Of a stretch of 64,000 nt of DNA, positions 27,024 to 39,479 are shown one piece after another. The DNA is from Actinomadura pelletieri DSM 43383 (lineage in GTDB: Bacteria > Actinomycetota > Actinomycetes > Streptosporangiales > Streptosporangiaceae): assembly GCF_003634705.1 (NCBI RefSeq), contig NZ_RBWU01000003.1, positions 186,001 through 250,000 of the forward strand, read 5' to 3'. Position 1 is the stretch's first letter, and the number at the start of each line of letters is the position of its first letter. A program made the translations under genes and the position numbers. The notes beneath the pieces are model-generated. The model searched no databases and was not told where the DNA came from. It saw only the letters and a list, made by a program, of their open reading frames with translations.

Positions 27024-28142
27024 TCACGGCCCGGCGCCTCCGGCCGGGGACGGGACGGACCAGCCGCGGCCCCGCAACTCCGCCGCGAGCCGCTCCGCCT
27101 CCTCCGGCACCACCGCGATCTCCAGCACACCCACGGGACGGCCCGGCGAGTGCTCGATCGTCACGTCCTCGATGTTGACCCCCGCGACCCCCGCCGCCTG
27201 GAAGACCATCGCGAGCTCGCCGGGACGGTCCGGGATCACGACCTGGACGATCGCGTACGCGGACTGGTCACCGCCGTGCTTGCCCGGAATGCGGGACCGG
27301 CCCGCGTTCCCGCGCAACAGCAGGTCCGCCACATGCGCGGCGGCCTCGTCGCTGCCGTCGCGCAGCAGCGACGCCGCCACCGCCAGATCGGTCGCGACGG
27401 CCTCCAGCACCTCCGCGACGGGCGCGGAGTTCGCCGACAGGATGCCGATCCACAGCCGCGGGTCGCTGGCCGCGATCCGGGTGACGTCCCGGACGCCCTG
27501 ACCGGACAGACCGAGCGCCACGTCGTCGGCGCCGGTGAGCCGTGCCGCGACCGCGGCCGACACCACGTGCGGGCCGTGCGACACCAGCGCCACCGCCCGG
27601 TCGTGCTCGGCGGCCTCGACCTCGACGGGCATCGCGCCGCACGCCTCCGCAAGGGCCCGGACGGCCGCGACCGTCTCCGGCGAAGCCTCTGGAGTCGCGC
27701 ACAACGCCCACGGGCGCCCGAGGAACAGGTCGGCGCGGGCCGCGCCCGGCCCGGACCGTTCACTGCCCGCCAGCGGATGCCCCGCCACGAACGTCGACAG
27801 GTCACACCCCAGCTCCGCCGCCTGCTTGAGCGGCAGCGCCTTCACGCTCGCCACATCGGTGTAGGCCGTGGCCAGGCCGCGTTTCTGCGCGTCCAACAGC
27901 GTCACCGCCACCGCCGCGGGCGGCACCGCCAGCACCGCCAGGTCGGCGGGCTCCGCGCGCGCCGCGTCCGGCAGCGGCTCACCGGCGCCGAGCTCGACCG
28001 CCAGCCGCAGCGCGGCCGCGTCCCGGTCGGTCAACAGCACATCGGCGCCGCGCTCCCGCATCGCCAGGGCGATCGACGTCCCGATCAGGCCCGTCCCGAC
28101 CACGACGACACGCCGCACCTCCACGTCCTCAGTCACGGCCAA
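27024..28142 (-). CDS. tyrA: prephenate dehydrogenase with ACT domain
   Basis: A 372-residue enzyme. The Rossmann motif VVVVGTGLIGTSIALA lies near residue 11; the active-site HPLAGSERSG is the TyrA signature; and SHGPHVVSAAVA completes the catalytic region. Residues about 295-365 form an ACT domain (VQVVIPDRPGELAMVFQAAG), suggesting allosteric control by an aromatic amino acid. It oxidises prephenate with NAD(P)+ to 4-hydroxyphenylpyruvate for tyrosine synthesis. The chorismate mutase gene that makes its substrate is immediately upstream on the same strand, separated by a 37-bp tandem repeat. Confidence 0.96.
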   Translation of the reverse strand: MAVTEDVEVRRVVVVGTGLIGTSIALAMRERGADVLLTDRDAAALRLAVELGAGEPLPDAARAEPADLAVLAVPPAAVAVTLLDAQKRGLATAYTDVASVKALPLKQAAELGCDLSTFVAGHPLAGSERSGPGAARADLFLGRPWALCATPEASPETVAAVRALAEACGAMPVEVEAAEHDRAVALVSHGPHVVSAAVAARLTGADDVALGLSGQGVRDVTRIAASDPRLWIGILSANSAPVAEVLEAVATDLAVAASLLRDGSDEAAAHVADLLLRGNAGRSRIPGKHGGDQSAYAIVQVVIPDRPGELAMVFQAAGVAGVNIEDVTIEHSPGRPVGVLEIAVVPEEAERLAAELRGRGWSVPSPAGGAGP

Positions 28143-28165
28143 AACCCTACTGTGCCCCTGTCCAT

Positions 28166-28263
28166 GCCTCGCTACGCTCGGGCGCCATTGCGCCCCACCA
28201 ACGCCTCGCTACGCTCGGGCGCCATTGCGCCCCACCAACGCCTCGCTACGCTCGGGCGTTACT
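28166..28263. repeat. 37-bp tandem repeat between aroH and tyrA
   Basis: Two full 37-base copies starting at 28166 and 28203 (each beginning GCCTCGCTACGCTCGGGCGC) and a third partial copy from 28240 that runs into the aroH stop region, where GGCGTTACTGCGC replaces GGCGCCATTGCGC. The unit therefore seems derived from the aroH 3' end. Confidence 0.85.
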
Positions 28264-28621
28264 GCGCGATGTCCAGGCGGAGCGCCGTCGCGCCCCTCAG
28301 GTAGACGTGCTGGACGTCCGAGCGGGGACGGTCGGTGTCGATGTGCGCCATCAGCCGGATCACGCGGGGCAGGGAGCCGGGGACGCCGATCTCCGTCGCG
28401 CACAGCAGCGGCACCTCGTGGAAGCCGAGCTTGCGGGCGGCGAGCGCCGGGAACTCCGCCGTCAGGTCCGGTGTCACCGTGAAGATGACGCTGATCACGT
28501 CGTCGGTGCTCAGCCCGTTGCGGGCCATCACCTCCGCGACGAGCTCCGTCGTCGCCTCCAGGATCTGGTCCCGGTCGTCGGCGTCGATCTGCGTCGCCCC
28601 ACGGACCGCGCGTACCGCCAC
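28259..28621 (-). CDS. aroH: chorismate mutase, AroH class
   Basis: A 120-residue monofunctional chorismate mutase of the Bacillus AroH fold. It opens AVRAVRGATQIDADDRDQI with the conserved Arg, has MARNGLSTDDVISVIFTVTPD, CATEIGVPGSLPRVIRLM and the C-terminal HVYLRGATALRLD. It rearranges chorismate to prephenate, the substrate of the TyrA encoded next. The length is standard. The stop codon lies inside the last copy of a 37-bp tandem repeat. Confidence 0.96.
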   Translation of the reverse strand: MAVRAVRGATQIDADDRDQILEATTELVAEVMARNGLSTDDVISVIFTVTPDLTAEFPALAARKLGFHEVPLLCATEIGVPGSLPRVIRLMAHIDTDRPRSDVQHVYLRGATALRLDIAQ

Positions 28622-28662
28622 AGCCGTCGTCCTCCTCGTCCCTGTTCGCCTCGTGCGCCGCG

Positions 28663-29394
28663 CTACAGCCCGACGGCCTTGTACAGTTCCCCGATCTCCT
28701 GCACGGTCAACGCCCGCATCGTGCCGGGGCGCAGCGAGCCCAGCTTGATCGGCCCGAACTCGGTGCGGGCCAGCTGCTGGACGGGGAACCCCACCTCCTT
28801 CAGCAGCCGCCGGACGATGTGCTTGCGTCCCTCGTGCAGCGCGATCTCGACCAGGACGCGCTTGCCCACCTGGTCGAAGACCCGGAAACGGTCGGCCTTG
28901 GCGGGCCCGTCGTCCAGGGTCACGCCCGCCCTGAGCCGCTTGCCGAGATCACGCGGGATCGGGCCGTGGATCTCCGCCAGATACGTCTTGGTGACCCCGT
29001 AGGACGGATGTGTGAGCCGGTGCGACAGTTCCCCGTCGTTGGTCAGCAGGATCAGGCCCTCGGTGTCGGTGTCGAGCCGCCCGACGTGGAACAGCCGCTC
29101 GGGCACCTCCACGTAGTCGGCGAGGGACTTGCGGCCCCGCTCGTCCGACATCGTGGACACCACGCCGCGCGGCTTGTTGATCGCGTAATAGCGCATCTCG
29201 GCGCGGGTCTCGACCCGTTTGCCGTCCACATGGATGATGGCGCGCTGCGGGTCGACGCGCTCACCGAACCGGAACACCTTCTTCCCGTTGACGGTGACGC
29301 GGCCCTCGCCGATCAGTTCCTCGCAGTGGCGGCGGCTGCCGATCCCGGCCTCGGCCAGAACCTTCTGCAGCCGCACGCCCTCTCTGTCGCTCAC
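28663..29394 (-). CDS. rluB: 23S rRNA pseudouridine synthase, RluB/RsuA family
   Basis: A 243-residue pseudouridine synthase. An N-terminal S4 RNA-binding domain (RLQKVLAEAGIGSRRHCEELIGEGRVTVNG) precedes the catalytic domain with GRLDTDTEGLILLTNDG, whose first Asp is the nucleophile. It isomerises a uridine in rRNA, by family probably 23S. It starts with GTG 29394, overlapping the scpB stop by 4 bp. This scpB-rluB order is widely conserved in Gram-positive bacteria. Confidence 0.95.
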   Translation of the reverse strand: MSDREGVRLQKVLAEAGIGSRRHCEELIGEGRVTVNGKKVFRFGERVDPQRAIIHVDGKRVETRAEMRYYAINKPRGVVSTMSDERGRKSLADYVEVPERLFHVGRLDTDTEGLILLTNDGELSHRLTHPSYGVTKTYLAEIHGPIPRDLGKRLRAGVTLDDGPAKADRFRVFDQVGKRVLVEIALHEGRKHIVRRLLKEVGFPVQQLARTEFGPIKLGSLRPGTMRALTVQEIGELYKAVGL

Positions 29395-29966
29395 GTGTCC
29401 TCAACTATGTCTTCTGGCAGGTCGTCGGGCAGGTAGGGGGCCAGCTCGGGCAGCTCGTCCAGGTCACGAAGCCCGAGCCGTTCCAGAAAGTACCCGGTGG
29501 TGCGGTAGAGGTGCGCCTGCGATTCGGGGTCCTGACCGACGTCCTCGATCAGGCCGCGCAGCATCAGCGTGCGCATGACCCCGTCGCTGTTGACGCCGCG
29601 GATCGCCGACACCCGGGCCCGGCTCACCGGCTGCCGGTAGGCGACGACGGCGAGCGTCTCCAACGCGGCCTGGGTGAGCCGCGCCTGCTGCCCGTCGGTG
29701 ACGAACCGCTCCACGACCGGGGCGCACACGTCCCTGGTGTAGAACCGCCAGCCTCCGGCGACCTCCCTGAGATCGAACCCGCGGCCCTGGGCGGTGTATT
29801 CCGCGGCCAACTCGCGCAGAATCTCCGCGATCTCGCCGCGGGGGCGTTCCAGCAGCTGCGCGAGGGTCATCTCGGTGACGGGCTCGTCCACCACCAGCAG
29901 GATCGCCTCGATCGACGCGCGCAGCCCCGGAAGCTCCGGCGCGTCCACGCCGGGTCCGTCAGTCAT
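29391..29966 (-). CDS. scpB: segregation and condensation protein B
   Basis: A 191-residue ScpB with two winged-helix domains. Typical stretches are SIEAILLVVDEPVTEMTLAQ, LRELAAEYTAQGRGFDLREV, LTQAALETLAVVAYRQPVSR and the C-terminal YRTTGYFLERLGLRDLDELP. It binds ScpA and bridges the SMC condensin ring in chromosome segregation. ATG 29966 overlaps the scpA stop by 8 bp, so the two subunits are coupled. Confidence 0.97.
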   Translation of the reverse strand: MTDGPGVDAPELPGLRASIEAILLVVDEPVTEMTLAQLLERPRGEIAEILRELAAEYTAQGRGFDLREVAGGWRFYTRDVCAPVVERFVTDGQQARLTQAALETLAVVAYRQPVSRARVSAIRGVNSDGVMRTLMLRGLIEDVGQDPESQAHLYRTTGYFLERLGLRDLDELPELAPYLPDDLPEDIVEDT

Positions 29967-30924
29967 CGCTTTCCTCGTTCTTCTCGTCCTTCTCGTCCTT
30001 CTCGCCGCCCGGGCCCTTGGTGGGGGCGCCCTCGTAGTCGTCGCCGACCTCCACGTCGCCCTCGTCGGCGCCGGTCCATGTGATGTGCAGCTCGCCGAGC
30101 GGCTCGTCCTGCTCGAACGTGACGTTCCGGTCGCGGTACAGCTCCAGCACCGCCAGGAACCGCGCGACGACCTCGTAGAGGCCGTCGGCGTCGGACGCGA
30201 TGACGCGGAACGTCGTCCGGCGGAGCCGACGGAGCTTCTCCACGACGATCGCGGCCTGTTCCTTGACGCTGGCCTTCGGCTGGTAGATGTGCTCGACCGA
30301 CACCGAGGGCGGCTCTTTGGGGGTGAGCGCCTTCGCGGCGAGCCGGGCGAACTCGTCCGGGCCGAGGCCGAGCAGCACCTCCGGGAGCACGTTGGCGAAC
30401 CGCGGCTCCATCGGCACCAGGCGCGGGAACCGGCGGTTCGCGTCGGCGATCCGCGCGGCCATCATCCGCGCGACCTCCTTGTAGGCGCGGTACTGCAGCA
30501 GTCGCGCGAACAGCAGGTCGCGGGCCTCCAGCAGCGCCAGATCCTCCTCGTCGTCGACCTCGCCGGACGGCAGCAGCCGGGCGGCCTTCAGGTCCAGGAG
30601 GGTCGCGGCGACGAGGAGGAAGTGGCTGGCCTGGTCGAGGTCCCAGTCCTTGCCGTGGGCGTGGATGTGCGCGATGAAGTCGTCGGTGACCTTGTGCAGG
30701 GACACCTCGGTGATGTCGAGCTTGTGCTTGGAGATCAGCCCGAGGAGCAGGTCGAACGGGCCCTCGAAGTTGTCCAGGTGGACGTGGAAGCCCTGCTGCT
30801 CCTCCTCGGCTCCCTGACCCGGCTCGGGCGGCGTCTCGTCCACGTCGCTCACGGTAGCGGAGGGCGTCTCCCGCACTGTGCTCACCGGCCCCATCGTCCC
30901 ATGCGTGGCGCGTGCTCGGGCCAT
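29959..30924 (-). CDS. scpA: segregation and condensation protein A (kleisin)
   Basis: ScpA kleisin of up to 321 residues. The core begins FHVHLDNFEGPFDLLLGLISKHKLDITEV (given here in overlapping parts: DNFEGPFDLLLGLI and SKHKLDITEV) and continues with ASHFLLVAATLLDLKAARLL. It links the SMC heads with ScpB. The N-terminal 45 residues are poorly conserved and the start is uncertain: ATG 30924 has no ribosome-binding site, while ATG 30894 or GTG 30885 are alternatives. The C-terminus is Asp/Glu/Lys-rich. Confidence 0.94.
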   Translation of the reverse strand: MARARATHGTMGPVSTVRETPSATVSDVDETPPEPGQGAEEEQQGFHVHLDNFEGPFDLLLGLISKHKLDITEVSLHKVTDDFIAHIHAHGKDWDLDQASHFLLVAATLLDLKAARLLPSGEVDDEEDLALLEARDLLFARLLQYRAYKEVARMMAARIADANRRFPRLVPMEPRFANVLPEVLLGLGPDEFARLAAKALTPKEPPSVSVEHIYQPKASVKEQAAIVVEKLRRLRRTTFRVIASDADGLYEVVARFLAVLELYRDRNVTFEQDEPLGELHITWTGADEGDVEVGDDYEGAPTKGPGGEKDEKDEKNEESDD

Positions 30925-30979
30925 GCATGGGGCCGCCGGGGGCCGGGCGTGAACATGGCGGTACGGGTGGTCCGCGCGG

Positions 30980-31621
30980 TCAGGGATTTCCCGTCATGCG
31001 CTTGACGAACGTCTCCGCCTTCGCCCGGTCGAACCCTCCGGAGATCATCACGGTGCCGCCGGGGATGGGCGCCTCGACGGACGGCGCGGAGATGACCCTG
31101 CCGCCGACGACGATGGCGATCTGCCGACCGGGTGAGCCCTCGGGCTGCGCGGCGGCCTCCCCGGTGAGCCGTCCGAACGCGGTCGCGTCGGCCTTGGTGA
31201 GCGTGAGTTCGACGGACCAGTCGGTCTGCCCGCTCGCCCCGTTGTAGGTGGCGCGGATGGACTGGACCCGGCCGATGGTCATGCGCCTGTCGCCGAGGCG
31301 GTAGCAGGTGGGCCCGTCGACCTCGGGCACGGTCCCGGCCGCGCACGGCGCGGTGGCGACCTCCGCGACCTGGTAGAACGTCAACGGTTCCCGCAGCACC
31401 GCCGGGCCGCCGTCCGAGTCGTCGCCGCGGGAGGCGTTGACCACCAGGATGATGGCGAGGCCCACCAGGACGAGGACGAGCGGCGCGACGACGGCGACGA
31501 CGACGACCACGCGCCCGCCTCCGGTCCCCGGTGGCGGTGGCGGTGGCGGAAACGCGCCCTTGGCCACGCCATGGTGCGGTCCGGGCGGAGGACCCTGCGG
31601 GGGTCCCGGGGGTTGGGTCAT
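30980..31621 (-). CDS. membrane-anchored SecD P1-head-like domain protein
   Basis: A 213-residue protein. Residues 1-35 are Pro/Gly-rich, residues about 37-62 form one transmembrane helix (VVVVVAVVAPLVLVLVGLAI), and the rest faces outward. The last 90 residues resemble the SecD periplasmic head: VELTLTKADATAFGRLTGEA, GRQIAIVVGGRVISAPSVEA and GTVMISGGFDRAKAETFVK. Full SecD has six helices; here only the head is present on a single anchor. It may assist exported proteins or be a repurposed domain. It sits between parA and scpA on the same strand, where conserved synteny normally has no such gene. Confidence 0.82.
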   Translation of the reverse strand: MTQPPGPPQGPPPGPHHGVAKGAFPPPPPPPGTGGGRVVVVVAVVAPLVLVLVGLAIILVVNASRGDDSDGGPAVLREPLTFYQVAEVATAPCAAGTVPEVDGPTCYRLGDRRMTIGRVQSIRATYNGASGQTDWSVELTLTKADATAFGRLTGEAAAQPEGSPGRQIAIVVGGRVISAPSVEAPIPGGTVMISGGFDRAKAETFVKRMTGNP

Positions 31622-31658
31622 GGGGGTGTCCGGTTCGTCCGGGAGGGTGGTGCGACGG

Positions 31659-32570
31659 CTATCCGGCCTCGGCCCATCTGACGAGCACCTCGCGGGCGAG
31701 GGAGCGGTAGGCGTTCGCGCCCATCGAGTTCGGGTCGAAGAACGTGATCGGCTCCCCGGCGACGGTCGCGTCCGGGAACCGCACGGTGCGGTTGATGACG
31801 GTGTGGAAGACCTTGTCGCCGAACGCCTCGACGATGCGTCCGAGGACCTCGCGGGTGTGCAGGGTCCGCGAGTCGTACATGGTGCCGAGGACGCCGTCGA
31901 TCGCCAGGCCCGGGTTGATGCGGCCCTGCACCTTCTCGATCGTCTCCATCAGCAGCGCGACACCGCGCATCGCGAAGTACTCGCACTCCAGCGGGATCAG
32001 CACGCCCTCGCTGGCGGCCAGTGCGTTGACGGTGAGCAGGCCGAGGGACGGCTGGCAGTCGATGAGGATGTAGTCGTAGTGCGCGACGGCCGACTTCAGG
32101 GCCCCCTGAAGGATGTACTCGCGGCCGACCTCGTGGACGAGCTGCACCTCGGCGCCCGACAGGTCGATGTTGCTCGGCAGCAGGTCCATCCCGTCGACAC
32201 CGGACTCGATGACGACGTCCTCCCACTCGGTGTCGCGCTCGAGCAGCAGGTTGTGGATCGTGACGTCGAGCTGACGCGGATCCCCCTTGCCGAGGCCGAC
32301 CGACAGGGCGCCCTGCGGGTCGAAGTCGACGAGCAGGACGCGGCGGCCGTACTCGGCGAGCGCGGCGCCCAGGTTGATCGTCGTGGTGGTCTTGCCGACG
32401 CCGCCCTTCTGGTTGCAGACGGCCACGATGCGCGCGGGTCCGTGCTCGTCCAGCGGCTCCGGCTCCGGAAAGACCGGGACGGGTCGCTGGGTGGGGCCGA
32501 GGGCGCGGCTCGGATCGGTCTCGATGGTGGCGGAGGACAGGACTCCGTCCGCACCGTCAGTGCTGGTCAC
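31659..32570 (-). CDS. parA: ParA-family ATPase
   Basis: A Soj/ParA-type ATPase of about 303 residues. The deviant Walker A is KGGVGKTTT, followed by LLVDFDPQGALS and the Walker B-like YILIDCQPSLGLLTVNAL. This paralogue sits in the xerD-parA-scpAB block, not next to parB at the origin, and is thought to act in chromosome organisation. GTG 32570 is preferred: GGAGGG lies 6 bp before it. An upstream ATG at 32702 would overlap xerD by 32 bp and add non-conserved residues. Confidence 0.94.
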   Translation of the reverse strand: MTSTDGADGVLSSATIETDPSRALGPTQRPVPVFPEPEPLDEHGPARIVAVCNQKGGVGKTTTTINLGAALAEYGRRVLLVDFDPQGALSVGLGKGDPRQLDVTIHNLLLERDTEWEDVVIESGVDGMDLLPSNIDLSGAEVQLVHEVGREYILQGALKSAVAHYDYILIDCQPSLGLLTVNALAASEGVLIPLECEYFAMRGVALLMETIEKVQGRINPGLAIDGVLGTMYDSRTLHTREVLGRIVEAFGDKVFHTVINRTVRFPDATVAGEPITFFDPNSMGANAYRSLAREVLVRWAEAG

Positions 32571-32670
32571 CAGATCCCTCCCGGGTGGCGCGGAAATGCC
32601 GTCCAGAACGGGGACTCTAGGGCCGTCCCTGCCGAGGCTCAAGCCGACGCGCGCCGATCGTATGGATTCG

Positions 32671-33738
32671 TCAAGTCCGGGCACGAGGGTGCGAGGTGGC
32701 ATAAACCTCCCGCAACATCTGCACGGTCACCAGCGTGTAGACCTGCGTGGTGGTCACGGAGGCGTGCCCGAGCAACTCCTGGACGACGCGGACGTCGGCG
32801 CCCCCGTCCAGCAGGTGCGTGGCGAACGAGTGCCGCAGCGTGTGCGGCGACACCTCCGACAGCTGCGCCCGGTCGGCGGCGGCGCGCAGCACCATCCACG
32901 CGCCCTGACGCGACAGCCGACCACCGCGGGCGTTCAGGAACAGCGCCGGGCCGCCCCGCCCCGCCGCGGCGAGTTCGGGACGGGCGCGCACCAGGTAGGC
33001 GTCCACGGCCTCGCGGGCGTAGTCGCCGATCGGCACGACCCGGCCCTTGCCGCCCTTGCCCGCCACCCGGACGAACCCCTCCCGCGGGTCGAGGTCGTCG
33101 ACGTCCAGACCGACGGCCTCGGAGATTCGCGCGCCCGACCCGTACAGCAGTTCCAGCAGCGCCCGGTCGCGCAGGCCCCGGGCGCTGCCCGGGTCGCCGG
33201 GCGGCCCGGCCGCCGCGGCCAGGAGGCGTTCGACGGCGTCCAGCGAAATGGCCTTGGGCAGCCGCCGCGGCGGCGTCGGCGGCTTCACCTCGTACGCCGG
33301 GTCACGGGACGCGAGCCCCTCCCGGAACGCGAAGCGGTGCAGCCCCCGGACGGCGACGAGCGCGCGCGCCGCCGACCCCGCCGACAGCGGAGGATGCTCG
33401 TCGTCGCCCTCCCGCAGCCGGACCAGGAACGCGCGGACGTCGTCCTCGGTGATGTCGCCGATGGCGGCGCGGCCCCACCCGTCCTGAACCTGGACGTAAC
33501 GGCGCAGATCACGGCGGTAGGAGCTGAGCGTGTTGGCGGCCAGTCCCCGTTCGACGGCCAGATGCCCCAGGTAGGTGCGCACGGCCGAGCCGAGCGCGGA
33601 ACCGGTGTCGGCGTCGTGCGCGGGGGGCCGCGTGGTGCTCCGGGGGGTCGGCGTCGGGGACAGCGGGGCACCTCTTCCGGCCGTGGCTCCGGGGACGTGC
33701 CCATCATGCCCCCTCCGGCGGCCGGAGGGGGCGCTCAT
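32671..33738 (-). CDS. xerD: tyrosine recombinase XerD
   Basis: A tyrosine recombinase of 355 residues from ATG 33738; GGAGGG lies 9 bp upstream. Catalytic residues are all visible: Arg in [11 protein letters not shown], Lys in GKGGKGRVV, HxxR in [15 protein letters not shown], His in [12 protein letters not shown] and Tyr in that same segment. The N-terminal core-binding domain is about residues 50-150; the first 45 residues are Pro/Gly-rich and may belong to an extended N-terminus or a wrong start. XerD resolves chromosome dimers at dif with XerC. Synteny with pyrG, nudix and parA marks it as the housekeeping enzyme, not a phage integrase. Confidence 0.95.
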   Translation of the reverse strand: MSAPSGRRRGHDGHVPGATAGRGAPLSPTPTPRSTTRPPAHDADTGSALGSAVRTYLGHLAVERGLAANTLSSYRRDLRRYVQVQDGWGRAAIGDITEDDVRAFLVRLREGDDEHPPLSAGSAARALVAVRGLHRFAFREGLASRDPAYEVKPPTPPRRLPKAISLDAVERLLAAAAGPPGDPGSARGLRDRALLELLYGSGARISEAVGLDVDDLDPREGFVRVAGKGGKGRVVPIGDYAREAVDAYLVRARPELAAAGRGGPALFLNARGGRLSRQGAWMVLRAAADRAQLSEVSPHTLRHSFATHLLDGGADVRVVQELLGHASVTTTQVYTLVTVQMLREVYATSHPRART

Positions 33739-33743
33739 CGGGT

Positions 33744-34373
33744 TCAGCCCTCCGGCGCGTCGACCGGGCGCAGGTCCGCGAATCCGGAGGCGCGGGCGGC
33801 GTTCGCCGCGAGGATCCCGATGCAGGCGATCGCGTTGTGCACCTCGCCGGCCAGCACCTTGCGGACCGCCTCGTCCAGCGGCACCCACACGACCGGCATG
33901 TCGGCCTCCTCGTGGACGCGCTCGAAGTCGATCTGGTCGGCGGGCACCTCGGTGAGATCGCGGGCCAGGAAGATCCGGACGCGTTCGTCGGACATGCCGG
34001 ACGAGGTGAACACGTCGACGAGGGTGTCCCAGCGGTCGGCCCGGTATCCGGCCTCCTCCAGCAGTTCCCGCTCGGCGAGCTTGTGCAGCGGCTCGCCCGC
34101 CACGTCCCGCAGCCCGGCGGGCGACTCCCACAGCAGCCGCCCCACCGGATGCCGGTACTGCCGCAGCAGCAGCACCCGTTCACGGCCGTCGAGGGCGAGG
34201 ACGCCGACGGACCCGGGATGCTCGATCACGTCCCGGTCGACGACCTCCGTGCCGTCGCCGCGCGGCATCTCGACCGCGTCGCGGCGGACGCCGAACACCC
34301 GGCCCTGGAACACCGAGGACTGCTCCACGACCGTCCACCGCTCGGGCCGGTCGCGCACGTCGTCCGGGGTCAT
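33744..34373 (-). CDS. Nudix hydrolase, ADP-ribose pyrophosphatase type
   Basis: A 209-residue Nudix protein. The box reads [20 protein letters not shown] followed by EAG, that is G-x5-E-x7-RE-x2-EE-x-G with all catalytic acids present. [21 protein letters not shown] upstream of it is characteristic of the ADP-ribose pyrophosphatase (NudF) group. It hydrolyses ADP-ribose to AMP and ribose 5-phosphate. It overlaps the pyrG stop by 4 bp and is followed 5 bp later by xerD, a conserved actinobacterial arrangement. Confidence 0.94.
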   Translation of the reverse strand: MTPDDVRDRPERWTVVEQSSVFQGRVFGVRRDAVEMPRGDGTEVVDRDVIEHPGSVGVLALDGRERVLLLRQYRHPVGRLLWESPAGLRDVAGEPLHKLAERELLEEAGYRADRWDTLVDVFTSSGMSDERVRIFLARDLTEVPADQIDFERVHEEADMPVVWVPLDEAVRKVLAGEVHNAIACIGILAANAARASGFADLRPVDAPEG

Positions 34374-36064
34374 GGCGCGGTCACGTTCCCCGTGGCGCCG
34401 TCGCCCGCGCGGGCAGCGGCGTAGTCGAGGGCCGCCGAGACGAGGCCCGTGAACAACGGGTGGGGACGGGTCGGACGGGACCGGAACTCCGGGTGCGCCT
34501 GCGTCCCGACGAAGAAGGGATGCTGCTCGCGCGGCAACTCCACGTACTCGACGAGACGCCCGTCCGGGGACAGACCGGAGAACCGCAACCCGGCCTTCTC
34601 CAGCCGGTCGCGGTAGGCGTTGTTGACCTCGTACCGGTGCCGGTGCCGCTCGGACACCTTCGCCTCCCCGTACAGGGCCCGGACGACCGACCCCTCCGCG
34701 AGGTCGGCCGGGTACAGGCCGAGCCGCATCGTCCCGCCCATGTCCCGTTCACCGGCGACGACGTCGACCTGTTCGGCCATCGTCGCGACCACCGGGTCGG
34801 CGGCGGTCGGATCGAACTCGGCGCTGTCGGCCCCGGCGAGCCCACCGAGCGTCCGCGCCGCCTCGATCACCATGCACTGCAGCCCCAGACAGATCCCGAG
34901 CAGCGGCAGTCGGCTCTCCCGGGCGTACCGCACCGCGCCGATCTTCCCCTCGATCCCGCGGACCCCGAACCCGCCCGGGATGAGTACGCCGTCGACACCG
35001 TCCAGCTCCCGCCTGGCGCCCTCGGGGGTCTCGCAGTCGTCGCTCTTCACCCAGCGGATGTGGACCCTGGCGTCGTTGCCGAACCCGCCGTGCCGCAGCG
35101 CCTCGGTGACCGACAGGTACGCGTCGGGCAGGTCGATGTACTTGCCGACCAGCGCGATCGTCACCTCGCGGGCCGGCTTGTGGACGCGGCGCAGCAGCTC
35201 GTTCCACGCCCCCCAGTCCACGTCGCGGAACGGCAGACCGAGCCGCTGCACGACGTAGGCGTCCAAGCCCTCCGCGTGCAGCACCTTCGGAATGTCGTAG
35301 ATGCTCGCGGCGTCGACCGCGGACACCACGGCCTCCCGGTCCACGTCGCACATCAGGCTGATCTTGTGTTTGAGCCCGTCGGTGATCGGCCGGTCGGACC
35401 GGCACACGATCGCGTCGGGCTGGATGCCGATGGAACGCAGCGCCGCGACCGAGTGCTGCGTCGGCTTCGTCTTCAACTCCCCGGACGGCCCGATGTACGG
35501 CAGCAGCGACACGTGCAGGAAGAAGCAGTTGTCGCGCCCGATCTCGTGCCGGATCTGCCGCACCGACTCCAGGAACGGCAGCGACTCGATGTCGCCGACC
35601 GTCCCGCCGACCTCGGTGATGACGACGTCCACCTCGGTGTCGGCGGCCATCCCCCGGATGCGGTCCTTGATCTCATTGGTGATGTGCGGGATCACCTGGA
35701 CGGTGTCGCCGAGGTACTCGCCGCGCCGCTCCTTGGCGATCACGTTCGAGTACACCTGTCCGGTCGTGACGTTCGCGGACCCGTGCAGCTCGGTGTCGAG
35801 GAACCGCTCGTAGTGCCCGACGTCCAGGTCGGTCTCGGCGCCGTCGTCGGTGACGAACACCTCCCCGTGCTGGAACGGGTTCATCGTCCCCGGATCGACG
35901 TTCAGATACGGGTCGAGCTTCTGCATGGTGACCCGGAGGCCACGGAGAGTGAGGAGCCGTCCCAGGCTGGAAGCCGTCAACCCCTTGCCGAGGCTGGAGG
36001 CGACACCGCCGGTGACGAACAGGTGTTTGGTGGGACGTGATCTACCAGTGTCTGCCGAAGGCAA
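34370..36064 (-). CDS. pyrG: CTP synthase
   Basis: A CTP synthase of about 564 residues. The synthetase domain begins [20 protein letters not shown] with the ATP loop; the glutaminase domain has [12 protein letters not shown], the nucleophile in [10 protein letters not shown] and the His/Glu pair in [12 protein letters not shown]. It converts UTP, ATP and glutamine to CTP. The start is not an ATG: no in-frame ATG or GTG lies near the conserved beginning, but TTG 36064 has GGGAG 8 bp upstream and gives the normal length. An ATG at 36238 would add 58 non-conserved residues. It is the first gene of the conserved block ending at der. Confidence 0.96.
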   Translation of the reverse strand: MPSADTGRSRPTKHLFVTGGVASSLGKGLTASSLGRLLTLRGLRVTMQKLDPYLNVDPGTMNPFQHGEVFVTDDGAETDLDVGHYERFLDTELHGSANVTTGQVYSNVIAKERRGEYLGDTVQVIPHITNEIKDRIRGMAADTEVDVVITEVGGTVGDIESLPFLESVRQIRHEIGRDNCFFLHVSLLPYIGPSGELKTKPTQHSVAALRSIGIQPDAIVCRSDRPITDGLKHKISLMCDVDREAVVSAVDAASIYDIPKVLHAEGLDAYVVQRLGLPFRDVDWGAWNELLRRVHKPAREVTIALVGKYIDLPDAYLSVTEALRHGGFGNDARVHIRWVKSDDCETPEGARRELDGVDGVLIPGGFGVRGIEGKIGAVRYARESRLPLLGICLGLQCMVIEAARTLGGLAGADSAEFDPTAADPVVATMAEQVDVVAGERDMGGTMRLGLYPADLAEGSVVRALYGEAKVSERHRHRYEVNNAYRDRLEKAGLRFSGLSPDGRLVEYVELPREQHPFFVGTQAHPEFRSRPTRPHPLFTGLVSAALDYAAARAGDGATGNVTAP

Positions 36065-36497
36065 AGAGGGCGCTCCCGTGGTCGTTGCGAGGCGGACAAA
36101 GCTGCCTGTCCACGGGCCACCAGAATAACAGCCACGAACGACGAAACCACATTTGCCCAGGCTGTGCTTATTGCAGTGCACTCCTCCTTCGGCCCTGGCG
36201 GGCCTCCATCGTCGTGAACTGCGGGCGATCGCTGGCATCGACTCCGACTCGCCTAACGGCTCGCTACGCGATCAGGTTCTCGCAAGCTCGAACCTGCCTT
36301 CGGACGCGATCGCAGTGGCCGAGGTCGCTGCAGGGTTGCGGAGGCGGGCTGGGGGCGGTGAGCAAGGCGGGTTTCAAGCTCGCCTGGCGGCTCGCTGGTT
36401 CTTGCTTCGTTCGCGCCTCAACCCCCCGGCCGGGTTTTCTCTAGACCAGGGGGTTCTCGCGTGGTTGTGGTGTCGTTGCGTGCAAGCCCCTCATCCC
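36065..36497. other. gene-free stretch upstream of pyrG
   Basis: No convincing gene, tRNA or known RNA was seen. The left part must hold the pyrG promoter. The middle (36230-36420) contains short inverted-repeat-like phrases such as CTCGCTACGCGATC and CTCGCTGGTTCTTGC, resembling the CTCGCTACGCTCGG phrase repeated at 28166-28260. The right end has the hairpin listed separately. Confidence 0.5.
36420..36455. terminator. possible bidirectional hairpin after coiled-coil gene
   Basis: AACCCCC at 36420-36426 can pair with GGGGGTT at 36449-36455, about 45 bp past the stop of the minus-strand coiled-coil gene. On the plus strand, AACCC and GGGTT at 36420-36436 also pair and are followed by TTCTCT, a more classic terminator form. 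Either reading is tentative. Confidence 0.35.

Positions 36498-39479
<2,982 letters not shown>

Noticed and set aside
32671..33738. Phage or integrative-element integrase
   Set aside because: The recombinase sits in the conserved pyrG-nudix-xerD-parA-scpAB order and no att sites or phage genes are nearby.
36065..36497. tRNA or small RNA gene
   Set aside because: No cloverleaf with anticodon and T-loop consensus could be drawn on either strand.
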